Source of the DNA: Mesotaenium endlicherianum
Taxonomy: Eukaryota > Streptophyta > Zygnematophyceae > Zygnematales > Mesotaeniaceae
NCBI GenBank assembly: GCA_009602735.1
Contig: WELA01013787.1
Location: 37,421 to 101,420, forward strand
Reading direction: 5' to 3'
Length of the DNA stretch: 64,000 bases
Under the pieces are notes generated by a model. It saw only the letters and a program-made list of their open reading frames with translations, had not been told where the DNA came from and did no database searches. Positions within the stretch are counted from its first letter, which is position 1; each line of letters begins with the position of its first letter. Below, piece after piece: positions 1 through 15,200 of this stretch. A program made the position numbers and the translations under genes.

Positions 1-120
1 GGGGAAGGGGAAGGGGAAGGGGGAAGGGGAGGACCAGGGGAGAGGGGAGGAGGAGGGGGATGGGATGGAGGAAGAGTTTGACAAGGGGGCGCAGAGGAAG
101 GGGGCAAGTAAGGAGGGGTA
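1..120. repeat. G/A-rich low-complexity tract at the window edge
   Basis: The first 120 bases are nearly all G and A on the plus strand, built from GGGGAA-like units. If the minus-strand gene next to it continues through here, the tract would encode a Pro/Ser-rich segment, as pyrimidine-rich coding sequence does elsewhere in this window. It could equally be intron. Confidence 0.7.
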
Positions 121-171
121 GGAGCAGACGGTACAGCACTGCCATCTGATGCTGGCTCTGTCTTTGCCTGC

Positions 172-573
172 TTAACTGACCGTGGTGATAAGCCCTCGCC
201 ACCGTCGCCCTTCTTGGGAGCGACGAGCTTCAAGCAGTCGCTCCCTCCTGAGATTGTGGGGGTGGGGGAGAAATTGCAGCCCAATGATGCATCCCAGGGT
301 CCAAACCCCAGCTCCCATATTCCCCACCTTGGGGCGCCCTCCAAGGCGCCATTTGCCATTCAGGGAGCCATCTTGTCTCTCCAAAAGGTGGCAGTCCCAT
401 TCTGTCTGGTCCCCTTCAGAGGGCGCCTCTGCTCTGCTGACAAAATTTGGTACCGAGCGGTGGGGTCCTGCGAGCTTCTTGATCCGTCGACGCTCATCAT
501 CTACGGCTTCTATTGAAGCGGCAGCTTCCTGTAGTTCAAATTTGGGTGAAATTTGCTCACACGTGGGCATCAT
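172..573 (-). CDS. 5' part of an unrecognised gene leaving the left edge
   Basis: A minus-strand reading frame opens with MMPTCEQISPKFELQ at 573 and runs 133 codons. The first 80 residues have a normal protein composition (acidic/basic helix around EAVDDERRRIKKL, mixed hydrophobics), unlike the low-complexity frames around it. The frame ends just after ACG|GTCAGT, a plausible donor near 182, so the true exon may end there and the gene continue left. A second possible intron (donor AAG|GTGGGG near 330) was not resolved because the phases did not match. No family was recognised. The gene is divergent from TAF8, so the 1.1 kb between them may hold both promoters. Confidence 0.4.
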   Translation of the reverse strand: MMPTCEQISPKFELQEAAASIEAVDDERRRIKKLAGPHRSVPNFVSRAEAPSEGDQTEWDCHLLERQDGSLNGKWRLGGRPKVGNMGAGVWTLGCIIGLQFLPHPHNLRRERLLEARRSQEGRRWRGLITTVS

Positions 574-1730
574 TGTAGCCTCTCGCCCTCACCCCTTGTC
601 AAGAGCAACCTAATAGAAGTGAGAGACGTAGCACTCCGGAGGACGAGACTATTCATACGGCCTAAGTTCAATGCTATAACAATTACAGGACATCCCTAAT
701 TCGCAAGCATTTGCCAACCCTGAAGCTTATCTCCTCTTGTGCTTGTCTTTGGGGATATTCTTCGATTGATCAGGTCTACCCCAACAGAAGGCTGGTAGAA
801 CGGAAGCCGCACAAGAAGGTATAACACGTTTATTAAAAAGAAACACAGCCAACAAGAAAGTGAACCGCATGCAGATAGAAGAGCCCTTTTCAAATTCCCC
901 TGTACAGCTGGAACATTAGCCAGCGCGTTCCAAATTAACCGGTTGTACATATATGCATGCAGTGCACGGGCACGAAGGTAGCGCTATTGTTTAATATCAG
1001 ACATTTTAGTAAGTCAGCCTATCTATATCCTAAGTGTTCTATAGAAGCATTCGAAAAATACATAGACGGTACCAACTTTTTGGAGGGAAATCACAAAACG
1101 TAGGCATTTGCGACATGCTTGAGCCCGTGGTGGTACGTGTGGGTGGTACCCTAAATTGCATGTACATGTCCTTCAATCCGGAACTGCAACATCATGCCAA
1201 CCAGCGACACATTTCTCTGCCAGTTTCTATTGTTCGGGTGAGTCACCGAGCATCACCGAGTGTCGGAAGGGACAGTTGCACAGCGAGTGGGTATGAATTC
1301 TGAATGAGGCAGTCTTTTATAAGCACTCAAACATCACTCCGCACCGGTTTTTACGTTAACACGCCAAGCGTCTACTCGTCCTTTTTGGGGCTTCTTGTGT
1401 GGACAAAATTCAGCTGGCACATGCGCAGTCTTCAGGTGGAAGACCGCGCCTGGTGCCATCTGGTGCTGCCTGATAAACACCTGTAGTAGCTTCAGTTCTT
1501 GCTTGCGACTGTCGCTAATCCGTTTGCTTGAGCTGGTAAAAAGAGAGACTCCAGCACATAGGCGGGCATCCGCTCGTATACTGGGCGGGCCTCATGTAGA
1601 CGTTCTGTGCAAGAGTCATCAGCAGCCTACTCTTATAAATGCTTTGCAAAAGGGAATGTAGAACTTTAAGTAAAATATAAATTCTATAGACGACAAACTA
1701 AAGGCAGAAGTAACGTGAGAAAGCATTAGA
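574..1730. other. Intergenic region between two divergent genes
   Basis: No supported gene is seen here; the short frames lack family resemblance and codon character. By position it should contain the 5' regions of both the minus-strand gene at 573 and TAF8 at 1731. I could not pick a convincing TATA box or other promoter element. Confidence 0.5.
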
Positions 1731-3460
1731 ATGACAGATGGCTTCACACGGGCGCTGGCTCAGGTCGTGGTGTCGCAGATCTGCGAGACTTTCGGATTCT
1801 ACGGAATCCAACGGTCGGCGGCCGAGACTCTGGCGGACATCATGCTGCGGTACATCGGCGAGATAGGGGAGGCCTCGCACTCGCACGCTGAGCTGGCAGG
1901 CAGGACGGAGTCAAATCTGAACGACGTTTTGCTCGCGTTTTCAGATTTGGGCTGTTCTTTGAACGACCTCATGCGGTTCGTTGAATACACAGAGGAAGTG
2001 CCTTTTGCCCGGCCAATCCCGCGCTTCCCCATCAAGAAGAAACCGCGCGTGGTCCCCTCGAGTTTCTACCAGTGCCACGAGAAGCCGCCACACGACGCCA
2101 TTCCCGCGTGGCTCCCCGCCTTCCCCGACAAGCACACCTACGTGGCGACACCTGTCTGGCCCACGCGCCAGAGCGACCCGCGTCAGGATCAGATAGAGGT
2201 GGGAAAGGAGAGGCGGCGGGGGGAACGCTCGCTCATAGCCCTCCACAGGCGCATGGGGCTGCTGACAGGTGGCGGCAGCGGCAGGGCTTCTCACCAGCCC
2301 TGGGGTTCCCAGTGGGAGGGGGGGGGCGGACAGCTGGCACCAGGGGGAGGGGGTGATTTGACGGGCCTAGCTGGTGTAAGCTTGGGGACGGGGGGTGCGA
2401 TTGTCCCCTTTCAGAGCCCCCACCCTGGCGGTCCCCCAGGAGAGCTGACAGGTGGCAGCGCCGCGGGGCAGGTTGCTCGCTCCCTCTTGCCTGGCCGAGA
2501 ACTGAGCCTGCGAGCTGGCATGGGCAGCCTGGGCTTGCCAGATCAAGCAACGGGTGGCCTCTCAGGAGGGGCTGTGAGGGGTCAGGGTTTATCACCTGGG
2601 GGGGGGTTACTTGGGGGGGGGAGCGAGAAAGAGCCGGCGGGTTCAAGTGGGGCAGGGCTTAACTCTCAGCCAGGTACCCCCAGGGTTTTAGGGGAGGAGG
2701 GGGCGGCGGGCTCGACCCACTACACAAGGGAAGGGGCGGATATGGAATTGGCGGCGATTGTTGCGGGGCTGACAGCTGGCAGCGGCGGTGACGACCACAC
2801 GAGGGGGGAGGGCGCTGCGGGCGGCGGCGGCGGGGGAGGCACTCCCAAAGAGGGCCTGGGGGGGGGGCTGTTGGAGGGGGAAGAAGGAGGCGGGCCGCCG
2901 TTGGGGGGGGGGACCGAAATGGCGGGAAGCGCGAGGACGCCAACTGTGCAGGAGGCGTTTGCTCCTCTCATCGAACATATGAAGAAGAGGAGCGAAGAAG
3001 CAGCAGGGGAGTTCAATGAGGTGGGTGGGGAAGAGCCCGGGCTGGGGCAGGAGCAGGGGCAGGGCTTAGGGTTTAGCAGGGGGGGGAGGAAGGGGAGGGG
3101 GGGGGCGGTGCGGTCTCTCCCTCTCCCGCCACCTGGAGCGGCTGGAGCCGGCCGGCGGAGCCCGGCGAGGCTGCGGCGGCAGCTGGTGGCGCGACAGCTG
3201 GCGGGATCTCGTTCGACTGGGCCACCAAGATGAGGGCCAAGGCCCTCGCTGCCAGGAAGGCGTTCAATCCCAGGGGGGTGCCAGGTGGCGCTGCGAGGAG
3301 GGTCGAGAGGGAGAGGAGGGAGGGCGTGGGGGCGGGGGGGGCGGCGAAGGAGAGGAAGGAGAAGGGCAAGGAGGTGGACGAGAAGGAGGAGAAGAGACGG
3401 AGGGCTCGACAAATTCTGCGAAGCGACGAGCAGGAGGGGGCCCTCGTGTTGGAGAACTGA
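1731..3460 (+). CDS. TAF8: TFIID subunit 8 (TAF8-like), histone-fold protein
   Basis: TAF8 is a nuclear subunit of the general transcription factor TFIID; its histone fold pairs with TAF10. The start ATG gives MTDGFTRALAQVVVSQIC, followed by a bromodomain-associated (BTP) histone fold over about residues 3-85. Next comes the TAF8 C-terminal signature, IPAWLPAFPDKHTY followed by a TP motif (about residues 125-145), and a basic helix RRRGERSLIALHRRMG that fits the family. After that the open frame becomes a Gly-rich stretch (about 2260-2940) that may be partly intronic. A likely real exon follows at about 2950-3020 (EAFAPLIEHMKKRSEEAAGEF, acceptor GTGCAG, donor GAG|GTGGGT). The end, ISFDWATKMRAKALAARKAF to the stop at 3460, lies in another frame, so at least one intron precedes it. 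Identity is strong; the exact exons after about residue 160 are not. Confidence 0.85.
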
Positions 3461-5845
<2,385 letters not shown>

Positions 5846-7409
5846 TCAAAAGCCGAGATCAAACGACGGCTCGTCTTGCGCCGGCTCTTGCCGGGCAGCT
5901 GCACCCCCCTTGGTCGCCTCGGCCTCAGCCTGCCCGGGACTCTCGGGCAGGTGGTGGCCATCCACCAGCCGTCGGACGTACGGCTTCAGTGTTTGCGAGG
6001 AAGTTATTCTCACACTAGCTCTCTTTTTGTCACCTGCTCTAACTCTGCCTTCCGCTTCATCTGCTTCGTCAAAATCACTCTCGCATAAGCTTCTACAATC
6101 TTTGACGAGGCGCCGACTTTGTTCGCCACGTGGCGCCATCTCGTGGAGACTCTGGACACCAGCTCCCGGCGGCCCCAGCCCCCGGCCCCGGCCCAGGCTA
6201 GTCTGCGTGCTGCCACGTGGCAGCCCAGCTAGAGCCTCCAATTTGGACGTGGCCCCGCCAGCAACGCCGGCACGACCACCAGAACCAGCAGCAGCACCGA
6301 CGCCAGCAGCACCGGCACCAGCAGCAGCAGCAGCAACAGCGATAGCAGCAGAACTAGCAATAGCACCACCACCACCACCACCACCACCACCACCCCCACC
6401 AGCAGCCGCCGCAGCCGCCGCCGCCGCCGCGGCAGCAGCAGAGTCGGGGTTTCTGCTCTTGGGGGGGACAAAGGGTTTCTGGAACACGAGGGAGGGCCGT
6501 AGTGTCTGGGGCTGACTCCAAGAATTAGGAATAGGGCTAGGGTAAGGGTTAGCATTTGAGAAGCTGGGGATGCTGCCCGGGGCCGCAGGAGGCACGCCTC
6601 TCTGCAAGAGCGGGGTGATCTTCTGAGGGAGGAGGCTGCAAGGCCTCAGCCTCAGTCTCGCTTGCTGACCCTCGGGTTGACTCCGCGGTTGACTCTGGAC
6701 TTGACTCCAAGGTTGGCTCTGCAGCTGGCCCCCGGGCTGACTCTGACCTTGGTCCAGACCCTGCGCTTGACTGTGGGGCGGGGGTGGACCTGCATTTGGC
6801 CTTCTTGAAAGAGCTTCTTCCGCAACCGACTGTTGACCATGAGTATCTACGAGAAAGGGAAGAGCAGGAGGAGCAGGAGCAGGAAGGGGGAGGGGAGCAG
6901 GAGGATCTCTCTCTCCCCCTCCCTCTCTAAGTCCGTCTCCCTCCGTCCTTCCTCCTCCTCCCTCCCCCTCTCCCCTCCTCCCCTTCTCCTTCCTTTTCCC
7001 GTCCTCCTCCCCTTCCCGCTTTCGCTCGCGATTAACGATGCAGATACCGTCCGAATCACTCTCTGTCGCGGCCCCTTCTCCTTCTTCTTCTTCCTCCCCT
7101 TCCTCCCTCTCTCCTTTACTGCCCCCCTCTCCCGCTCCCTCTCCCTCTCCCTCTCCCCCTTCCATTTCTTCGTCGTCCTCCTCCTCGCACATGTGGGCAG
7201 AAAAAGAAACCGCGGCTTCACTCTCCGGGGAGGGGCTGGCAGAGGAGGCGGGCAGGGGACAATATCTCAGCTTGTACGCATTTCTGCCCGCAAATTTCTT
7301 TGGAGATCCCGCAAATCTGGGCACTCGGGCGTGCCGACCCCGTGCGCTGCCGGCCGGGCGCTGAGCTGGCGACACGCTGTCAGGCGGCGGCTGAGTCAGC
7401 AGGGACCGC
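5846..7409 (-). CDS. FANCM: FANCM last exon
   Basis: Acceptor GTGGCAG leads into [18 protein letters not shown], then [19 protein letters not shown], acidic and Gln/Pro-rich stretches, poly-Ala and poly-Gly blocks (6290-6440, from GCC and ACC repeats), and the end [14 protein letters not shown]. The stop codon is at 5846-5848. No nuclease or helix-hairpin-helix domain was recognised, unlike vertebrate FANCM. Confidence 0.75.
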
Positions 7410-8331
7410 CTGCCACATGGCGCGCAGTGGGCCGTTCAAGTGGGGCCTTAGAAATCTTGCTGACAATCGCCAAACGATTCAATGACAATTATGATTCAGA
7501 ACAATCTGATAACATTTCGGCACCAGTGCAAAAAGAAATGAATAAAAATCCAACGACTATTAATGATGATTTTAAAAATGACTTATCAAGATCATTTAGG
7601 GAGCTATGGGGACACCCAGGATCAAATAATTCAGAACGAGCGTGTGTTTGTGTGTGTGTGCTGGCGCTTCTACGGCGTCCCACCTGTACACGTGCATCAT
7701 GTCCACGCTGCCCGGTGCGCCGCCACCTGGCGACAGGATGTCGTCCGCAGACTGGGCGCCGCTCTCACGATGCACACTTGGCGTGCTGTCATCCAAAAAC
7801 CCGTCCATGCTGCTGCCGCTGCTTCTGCTTCTGCCAGGTAGCGCTCCTGCGCCCTCCCGATCCTCGTCTTCAGCCTTGTCATCATCCTCGTCATCATCCT
7901 CGCTGGCGCTGCCACATTGTCCTCGTCGTCGTCGTCCTCCTCCTCGATCGTCCGCTTGCGAATCTCTGCACACACGCGCACGCGCACCACACACACGCGC
8001 ACACACACACACACCAACCCATGCGCACCTCTTACACACATCATCACATCAAAAGCACTTTCACACTACTGCTTCATCTATGACTTTCCAGGACTTGTGA
8101 AGAACCAGCAAGAGGACCTTCAAATCCATACGCTCACATCCTACATGCGCAAAAGAGAAACAAAGGAAGCGAGAAAAGAGATGGAAAGGTACACACACAC
8201 ACACACACACACAAAGAAACATGCGCGTGCACAAACGCACACGCACACACACACATACACACATACACAGAAATACACATGGACAGGCACACACACAAGC
8301 ACACACACACGCGTGCACACGCGCGTGTGCG

Positions 8332-8366
<35 letters not shown>

Positions 8367-11300
8367 CACAGCATGTACAGAACAGAAACAAAAGCTGGCG
8401 TCAATCCAACATCCCCCCAGGGCCCCATCACAAAGCATGGCTCTTTTGCGCAAAGGACTTGTGCGAAGGGAGTGGACATGGCCTCTTCGTCGAAGAAGAT
8501 GCGGGCGGCAGCGCTGCGCCCGCCCCTGCCGCCCTTGCCGCCCGCCTTCTTCGTCCTCTTGCCTGCGCACCACAGGGCTGCGTATGGTGAGCTCAAGGGA
8601 TACGTGGCCCCATCTCCCAAGTGTGAGCCAGCCTCTCTTGTCCCTCTTTTCGATATCCACAACTCTTATTCGGACTATGTCTTTGTGAGTTACTGTTCGG
8701 GGCCCCCTCTCCCAGCACCTGAGACAAAGCAGAAGGGGGGGGGGGGTTCGCCTCTGAGAGTCTCACTTTCGATCTCACCTGTCAGGGATTCAGGACTTGC
8801 AGGGTTCAAGAATTCGGAATTTGGGTTTCGCAATCCAGGGTCCCAGAGTCTCGGATCAACAGCTTTGGGTCTGCGAAATGAATGTGTTAGTCTCAGCAAA
8901 AGAGAAAAGCTTGGGCCAGAGCCGAATGACTGGGAGAGGGACACATCGGGAGCGAGCTAGCTCGTCGCACACGTTCTTTAAGGATACTTTTTAGTTATTT
9001 TTCCTCTCGCTTTCTTTGAAGCCCGCTACGATTCCAAGTTTCAGGAGCAGTTGCACGCATGTGGTCCTCCTACACGTGCCCTACGCATGAAAGTCTGAAG
9101 AAGCTCATGCACCCGAAAGAGTGCCAAACACGAGTTTGCGCACGCACGCACGCACACACGCACGCACGCACGCACGCAAGCACGCATGCCCACAGGCATG
9201 CGTGCACAGACGTACGAGTGCATTCCACCCGCATATCTCTACTTCACACATGCGAATTTGCATAAGGCAAGCTTGCACGCATACTCAGGCACACACACAC
9301 ACACACACACTCAAGCGTACTTTCACACATGTAGGGGACCTCATATGGGCGCCTCCATGCACACAAGCACGCGCACACGCACGCACATACACACACACAC
9401 ACACACACATGCCCAGGCGCGCACAAATACACACGGGCATGCATTCTCACACACACATGCACGCACATACAAACACACACGCACACACACAATGAAAGCT
9501 CACAAGTACCAAATCCTTGGGTATCGTCAAATCCTTCCCACCGTTGTTTTGAACCACACTCCAGTAGCCCTCAAGGAAGCAAACCCTGAATACAACCCTA
9601 CCTCCTTGTCGTGCTACCTCATCACTGCCACCTGTCGCAATCCCCTGGGCCCTTCTCCATCCGGCTGCCGCGTGCCCCTCCCTCCCGCCCCCCTCCTCCG
9701 CGGCACACATTGAACCAGTTCCACATTTTCCGTTAACATCTGGGTGTAGCTCCGCCGAACCGGTTCTTTTGAGCCTCCGGAATTTCTTTCCCCTCTGAGA
9801 AGCCAGCGGCGTCAGCCCCTCTTCACACACGCGAAGCGGACGCGTCATTGGTGGCGAGCGCAGCATCGTGCCCCCCGATACTGCCACCTGGCATCCCCCT
9901 GCTGCCGCTGCCGCTGCCACCGCCGCCGCCGCTGCTGCCGCTGCCACCTGGCGTGGTGCTTGTCCTGCCGACACCTGGCGGGCCCCCCCCAGTGCCGCTG
10001 CCCCGCAGCCCTGCCCCTTTCCCGCCTCCCCCCCCTGGTCCTCGCCCTCCTCCTCCCTCCCCCCCTTCTCCAGCTGCCCCACCTCCTCCTGCTCCTGCTC
10101 CGCCCCCCCACCCTGCGTGTCGATCGATCCCGACTCCACCACTCTCCTCCTGCGCTTCCCCAGCTGCAGGACCCGCCTGGGGCCCGAGCTGAGAAAGCTA
10201 CGGATATCATCGGAATCAGGGTCAGGGTTAGAATTGAGGTTGAGGCCAGGGCCAGGCTTGGGGTTTGGGGCAGGGTTTAGATTAAGGTTTGGGAGGGGGG
10301 TGCGTTCAGGGCTAGGGCCATCCTCAGGCTTCTCATCGGGATAAGTCCTTCGGACGACGTAGTGAGCAGCGAATGGGCTGACGCCAGGTGGCAACACGGA
10401 TCTGCACGGCCCGGAGGAATCCTGGGGGAGGCTGGCCGGAGATTGTCCAATCTGACGGTCCGCGCTCGCCGGCCGGGTCTCCCCCTCCTCAAGCGGGAGC
10501 GCGGGATGTCTCTCGCTCGGGGCTTTAAGAGGGAACAGGGTTTTGGGAGGGGGCAGGCTCTTGGGAGGGGTCGAGAATGACTCCCGCCGCTCGTCGATTG
10601 GTTGCAGCAGCCGCCCTGCGGCAGCCGCCCCCTGCTCGGCCGAGGGCGGCGCCTGAGAGGGCGACAGGTGGCGCGGGCGCGTATGTTGTGGCGACAGCAG
10701 GGGCGGCGGGGGCGGCGAGGGCGGCGCTGCTGCTGCCGCCGCTTCCGTCCCCGCCCACGTTGATGTGCCAGGTGGCGTGCTCTGGAGACTTGGAGACTCC
10801 AGTGCTCTTGCAGGTCCAGCTTTGGTGGGCGTAAAGAAAGGCCCGCCATCCGCGTTGGTGCCAGCTGGCAGCATTGCTCGCGCTGGCCCCTTCGCTGCCT
10901 GACAGCTGGCGACAGTGGGGACAGGGGGGGCCCCGTTGCTGCCAAGAGTTGCAGTGGCAGCGCGATGCTCCAATTCTGTCACCAACTGCAGCAGCTCCCA
11001 ATCTTCCTCCTCCTCCTCCTCCTGCTGCTGCACGTGCTGCTGCAGCTGCTCTTGCTGCGGCTGCCCTTGCTGCTGCTGCTGCTGATGCTGCAACTCGACC
11101 TGCTGCTGATCTTGCTCCTTCTTGTTTGTTTGCACCTGCTGCTGATCTTGCTCCTCCTGCGGCTGCTGCTGCCCCTGCCCCTGCCCCTGCCCCTGCCCCC
11201 TCTGCTCCCTCCGCTCCTGCCCCTCCTCCTCCTGCTTCTTCTCCTGCTGCCCCTCCTTCTGCCCCTGCTGCTGCCCGGGCACCAGGCCTGCCGGCAGCAG

Positions 11301-12231
11301 AGCCACACGCGCTCGATCCTCTCCCTCTGCTCTTCTCCCTTCCTCCTCTCCCTTCAGCCCCGCCTGCTCCACCCGCTCTCCCTCTGCCGCGCCCACTCCT
11401 CCTCCTCCACCTCCTCCTCTCTCCTTCTCCTCCCCTCTCCCGTGGCCCCCCTCCTCCCCCCTCTCGCGCTCACTAGGCGTGGCCCGACACCTATCGCCTT
11501 CAAGATCGTCGAATGCTTTAGGCGGCAATGCCTCTCCTCTCAGAGAGCGTGAGACGAGGGAGCAGACGTGGGCAGAGTTTGCCTCCCTTGTCCCTTCCCT
11601 CCCTCCCCTTTCTCCTCCTTCCCCTCCTCCTCCTCCTCCTGCTCCTCCTTCCCTCTCTGTCCCGCCCGACCCTGCTCCCCCTTCTCCCGCTGCCACCTGT
11701 CCATCCCCGCTCCCCACTCCACCAATCACAGACGGCACAACTGCTGAAAGGCGATCCCCATGGCCAGATACGGACGCACGTGCGTCCACCTGTCCAAGCA
11801 CAGATGCAACAGGACCAGGTGCATGGCCAGCAGCCGCAGCAGCATCCCTCAGTGAGGCTGCTCCGCTCCCTTCGCTACAGCTGGCTGCGCGATAGCTGGC
11901 AGCGGGACACCTGGCGCCCCCCCGCCGGGCCAGCCTTTGCGAGAGCAGGCCCGCCGCCACATCCTCGCCCTCTGACGACGACCCGCTGTCTTCAGCTATC
12001 TCGGCAGCTTCTGCCGCCCGCGCGTCGTCATCGTCCGCCTGCTGTTTGAGCGTCATCGCAAGCGCGAGCCCCTCTGCCTGGCCACCTGTCACCCCCTCAG
12101 CCAGCCCCCGGGTGCCACCTGTCACTCTCCCTCCCGGCAGCCCCCCCTGGGCAGCGCCTCCTCCTCCCCCTCGTCGTCTGCCTCCTCCGCCTGCTCCATC
12201 TAATGCTGCTGTTGCCGCTGTTGCTTCTGCT

Positions 12232-12263
<32 letters not shown>

Positions 12264-15200
12264 CGCTGTTGCTGCTGCCGCTGTTGCTGCTGCTGCTGCT
12301 GCTGCTAACCCAAGCCCGAGTGCTTCCTCCACGCCCTCCTCACCCTCAACCCCTAGGGCACCAGCTGCCTTGAATCCTACTCGCTCCCCGGGAGCGCACT
12401 CCCCCCTCCCGTCTGCACGCTTGCTGCCGCCACCGCCTGCGGCTTTCTCCCAGTCTCCTGCCCCCTCACCCTCACCCTCCCCAGTCGTGCCCTTCCCCAT
12501 TTTCTTCGCCCTACTCTTTCGCACTTTCCGGGGGCCTTTGGGGGCCTTTGGGGGCCCAGCTCTCTGGCGGGGTTTAGGGTTTCGGGTTGGAGTTTCTGCA
12601 GGAGCTGATGCTTCTCCCGGGGCTGGGCTGGGGGCGGAGACCGGCGGAGCTGCTGGGTCTGCTGCGTCTGAGGCTCGGGCTGGGTTTGGGATCGGGTGCG
12701 GGCTTGCAGCAGCCAGGTCTGGGGCTTCCACTGAGCCACGTGTCGCATTCTGGGGGTAGGACGGGCTTCTACCCGCAGCAGGTAGGGCTTTGCTTTCAAT
12801 CAGGGTTTCTCCGGATCCTACGGTTTCCCCGTGAAGTAGTCGAGAAGTACCACGTTTTAGGGTTTTACCGGAGACTCGGGTCTTAGTTGTGTGCTTGCGT
12901 TTGGCAGCAGAGTGAGGAAGTGGAGCAGTATGATCAGAATCAGGATAAGGGTTCGGGTTAGAGTTGGGGTCAGCATTGGTTTCAGGATGTGATGGGTCAG
13001 GCCCAGGATTAAGGTTACCCTTAGGGCTAGGGTTTAAGCTAGGGTTGGGGTTAGGATTAGGCTTAAGGGTGGGGTCTGACACAGGAGTTAGGGTTTTAGA
13101 TGAGCCCAGGAGCTCGGCCTGGGAGTTGGAGTTTAGCGCCGCTCGAGATTTCTCCCCTCTGCCTCTGCCTCTGCCTCTGCCCTTGCCTCTGCCCCTGCCT
13201 CTGCCTCCCCTCTCTGCCCCCTCCAGGCCAGCGCCCTCTGTCAAACCACCCCCTCTCCCTCTCCCTCCGGCTTCTCCTAATTGTTCCCCTTCCTCTTGTT
13301 GTCTCCCTCCCCCTCCCCCTCCTCTTTCCTCTCCCCCTCCACCTCCTCCTCCTTCCCCTCCCCCTCCTCCTTTCCCTTCCCCTCCTCCTTTCCCTCCCCC
13401 TCCTTTCTCTCCTCCTCTTCCCTCTCTTTCACCTGTGGCAGCAGCTGCAACGAGTGCCACGTCATCAGCATCGCCCGCCGCCGCAGAATGTTCTGCCACC
13501 ACCTGGCACGTCTCCTGGCAACCATATCTCGGGCCCAAAGGATCATCAAAATTATCTGCTTTGGCTTGCGCTTGCACTTCCGTGTGCGCTTGCACTCTCT
13601 CTTGCACTCGTGCTTGCGCTTGCATTTGCGCTTCCGATCGTGCTTGCCCGTGCGCATGCGCTTGCTCGCATGTGTGCACATGTGCGAGCTCCTGCTGCGG
13701 CATCAGCAGAGGCTTCTGAACAAGAATCCTCAGGGGCTCCACGAGCATGGCAAGTGTCGCCCTCGAATGGCCGACACGACCCACCTCAGACGGACACCTG
13801 TTGGCGTCGGGGTACGCCACGTGGCAGGGGCGCCAGGTGTCGTCCCTGTGGGCTCCGGGGTACATGGCCAGCACGCGCAGCTCGCCAGCTGTCAGCTCGT
13901 CGGTGCTTGGATCGGTCCCGCCAGCAGTGCGCCGGGTGGAGGCGTCTCCTCGCTTCCGCTTGCGGCCGTCGAGACCCTTGAATGGCGAGGGGCAGATCAT
14001 CTGGAAATCGACAGCTGGCGTGAACCGAAAGGGCAGCTGACGTTATGCACACCCAGACATCCACCCCCCCCCCCCGCGCGGTCCCTCAAATTCCCAGAGA
14101 AGAGTGAGCAAGAAGAGAAAAGGATCAAAAAGTAAGATCTAAGTAGGCAAACTAAACACAGCGTTGGCACCTAAAACCCTAAAACCAGCACACACGTACG
14201 CATTCAACGTGCGCATTTGCCCCTCTTTTGGCACTTGGACCACATGCAACGGGTGACAGATAGGATATTCCAAAAATCATAACTGCATATGAGTATGTCA
14301 GCATCCCAAAAAAGATTGACAAGAGAAACTCCTCCGACCCTCGGGAGCGCGCCACCTGTACCCACGCATGCGGACTAACCACTTCGAGGTCACCATTCGG
14401 GGCCGGACACTTGAAGGGCTGAACACTCAGAACTGATTTCAATAGGGCCACATCTCTATGGTTGGGGCGTAGGAACCCAGACATGAAATCTTGTCAAGAA
14501 TAACATGTTGGGTCAAAGGGGGCCACGAAGCGGGGGCTCAGATGAAAGACGGAGGATGAAGAAACTGGGGGTTGCCACGCCGGGGCTCAGGGGTAAAGAT
14601 GTAGGGATGTCGCGCAATTAGGGCTCCAAGTCTAGGGGTCAGTATTTCCGGATTTTAAGGTCAGGGTTCAGGATTTAGCATTGGGGTTTAGTTATTCAAG
14701 GGGCCCACCATGCGGGGGCTGGGGTGGAAGGAAAAGCCCTTGGGGTCGTCGCGCGGGCGACGCATGAGGCCCGCCACGAGGCGGAAGTCGCGCGCGTTCT
14801 TGCTCTGCTTCGAGAACTCGCGCCCCTCGCTCGCCAGGACAAGTGGCGGGCGGGCAGGCAGGAGGGCGGGCGGCGGCGGGTTTGGTCAAGGAGGGGCTCA
14901 CGACACGCGCGGACGGATGGCAAACATGCGAGCGGCAATCGTGCGGACGGCAAGACGGGGAGACGGCGGGAGGGGGCCATCTGGCTGGCCAAGGGGGAAG
15001 GCTCAAAAGAGGTGCCGTTTAGTTATTTTTTGTGTTTTTGAATACGTATTAATGTAACTTTGACCCTTTGTTGCAGAGTACTAACATTCCTAGCTCCCCT
15101 AATTTCAAGCTTGCAAATGTAAAAAATTATTTAAACTAAGTGATAGTAATAAGTAGCAGTATTGAAGACATGACTCAAATTCCACACACACACACACATA

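Noticed and set aside
9447-9631. Extension of the FANCM giant exon to the stop at 9447
   Set aside because: The extension runs into (GT)n sequence and encodes Cys-Val repeats. A donor at 9632 in the correct phase fits the next exon better.
7917-9713. Plus-strand frames rich in His-Thr, and minus-strand frames rich in Cys-Val
   Set aside because: They are produced by (CA)n and (CACG)n repeats in FANCM introns.
9840-13980. Long plus-strand frames rich in Pro, Leu, Ser and Ala
   Set aside because: They are antisense shadows of the FANCM giant exon, kept open by GC-rich repeat codons.
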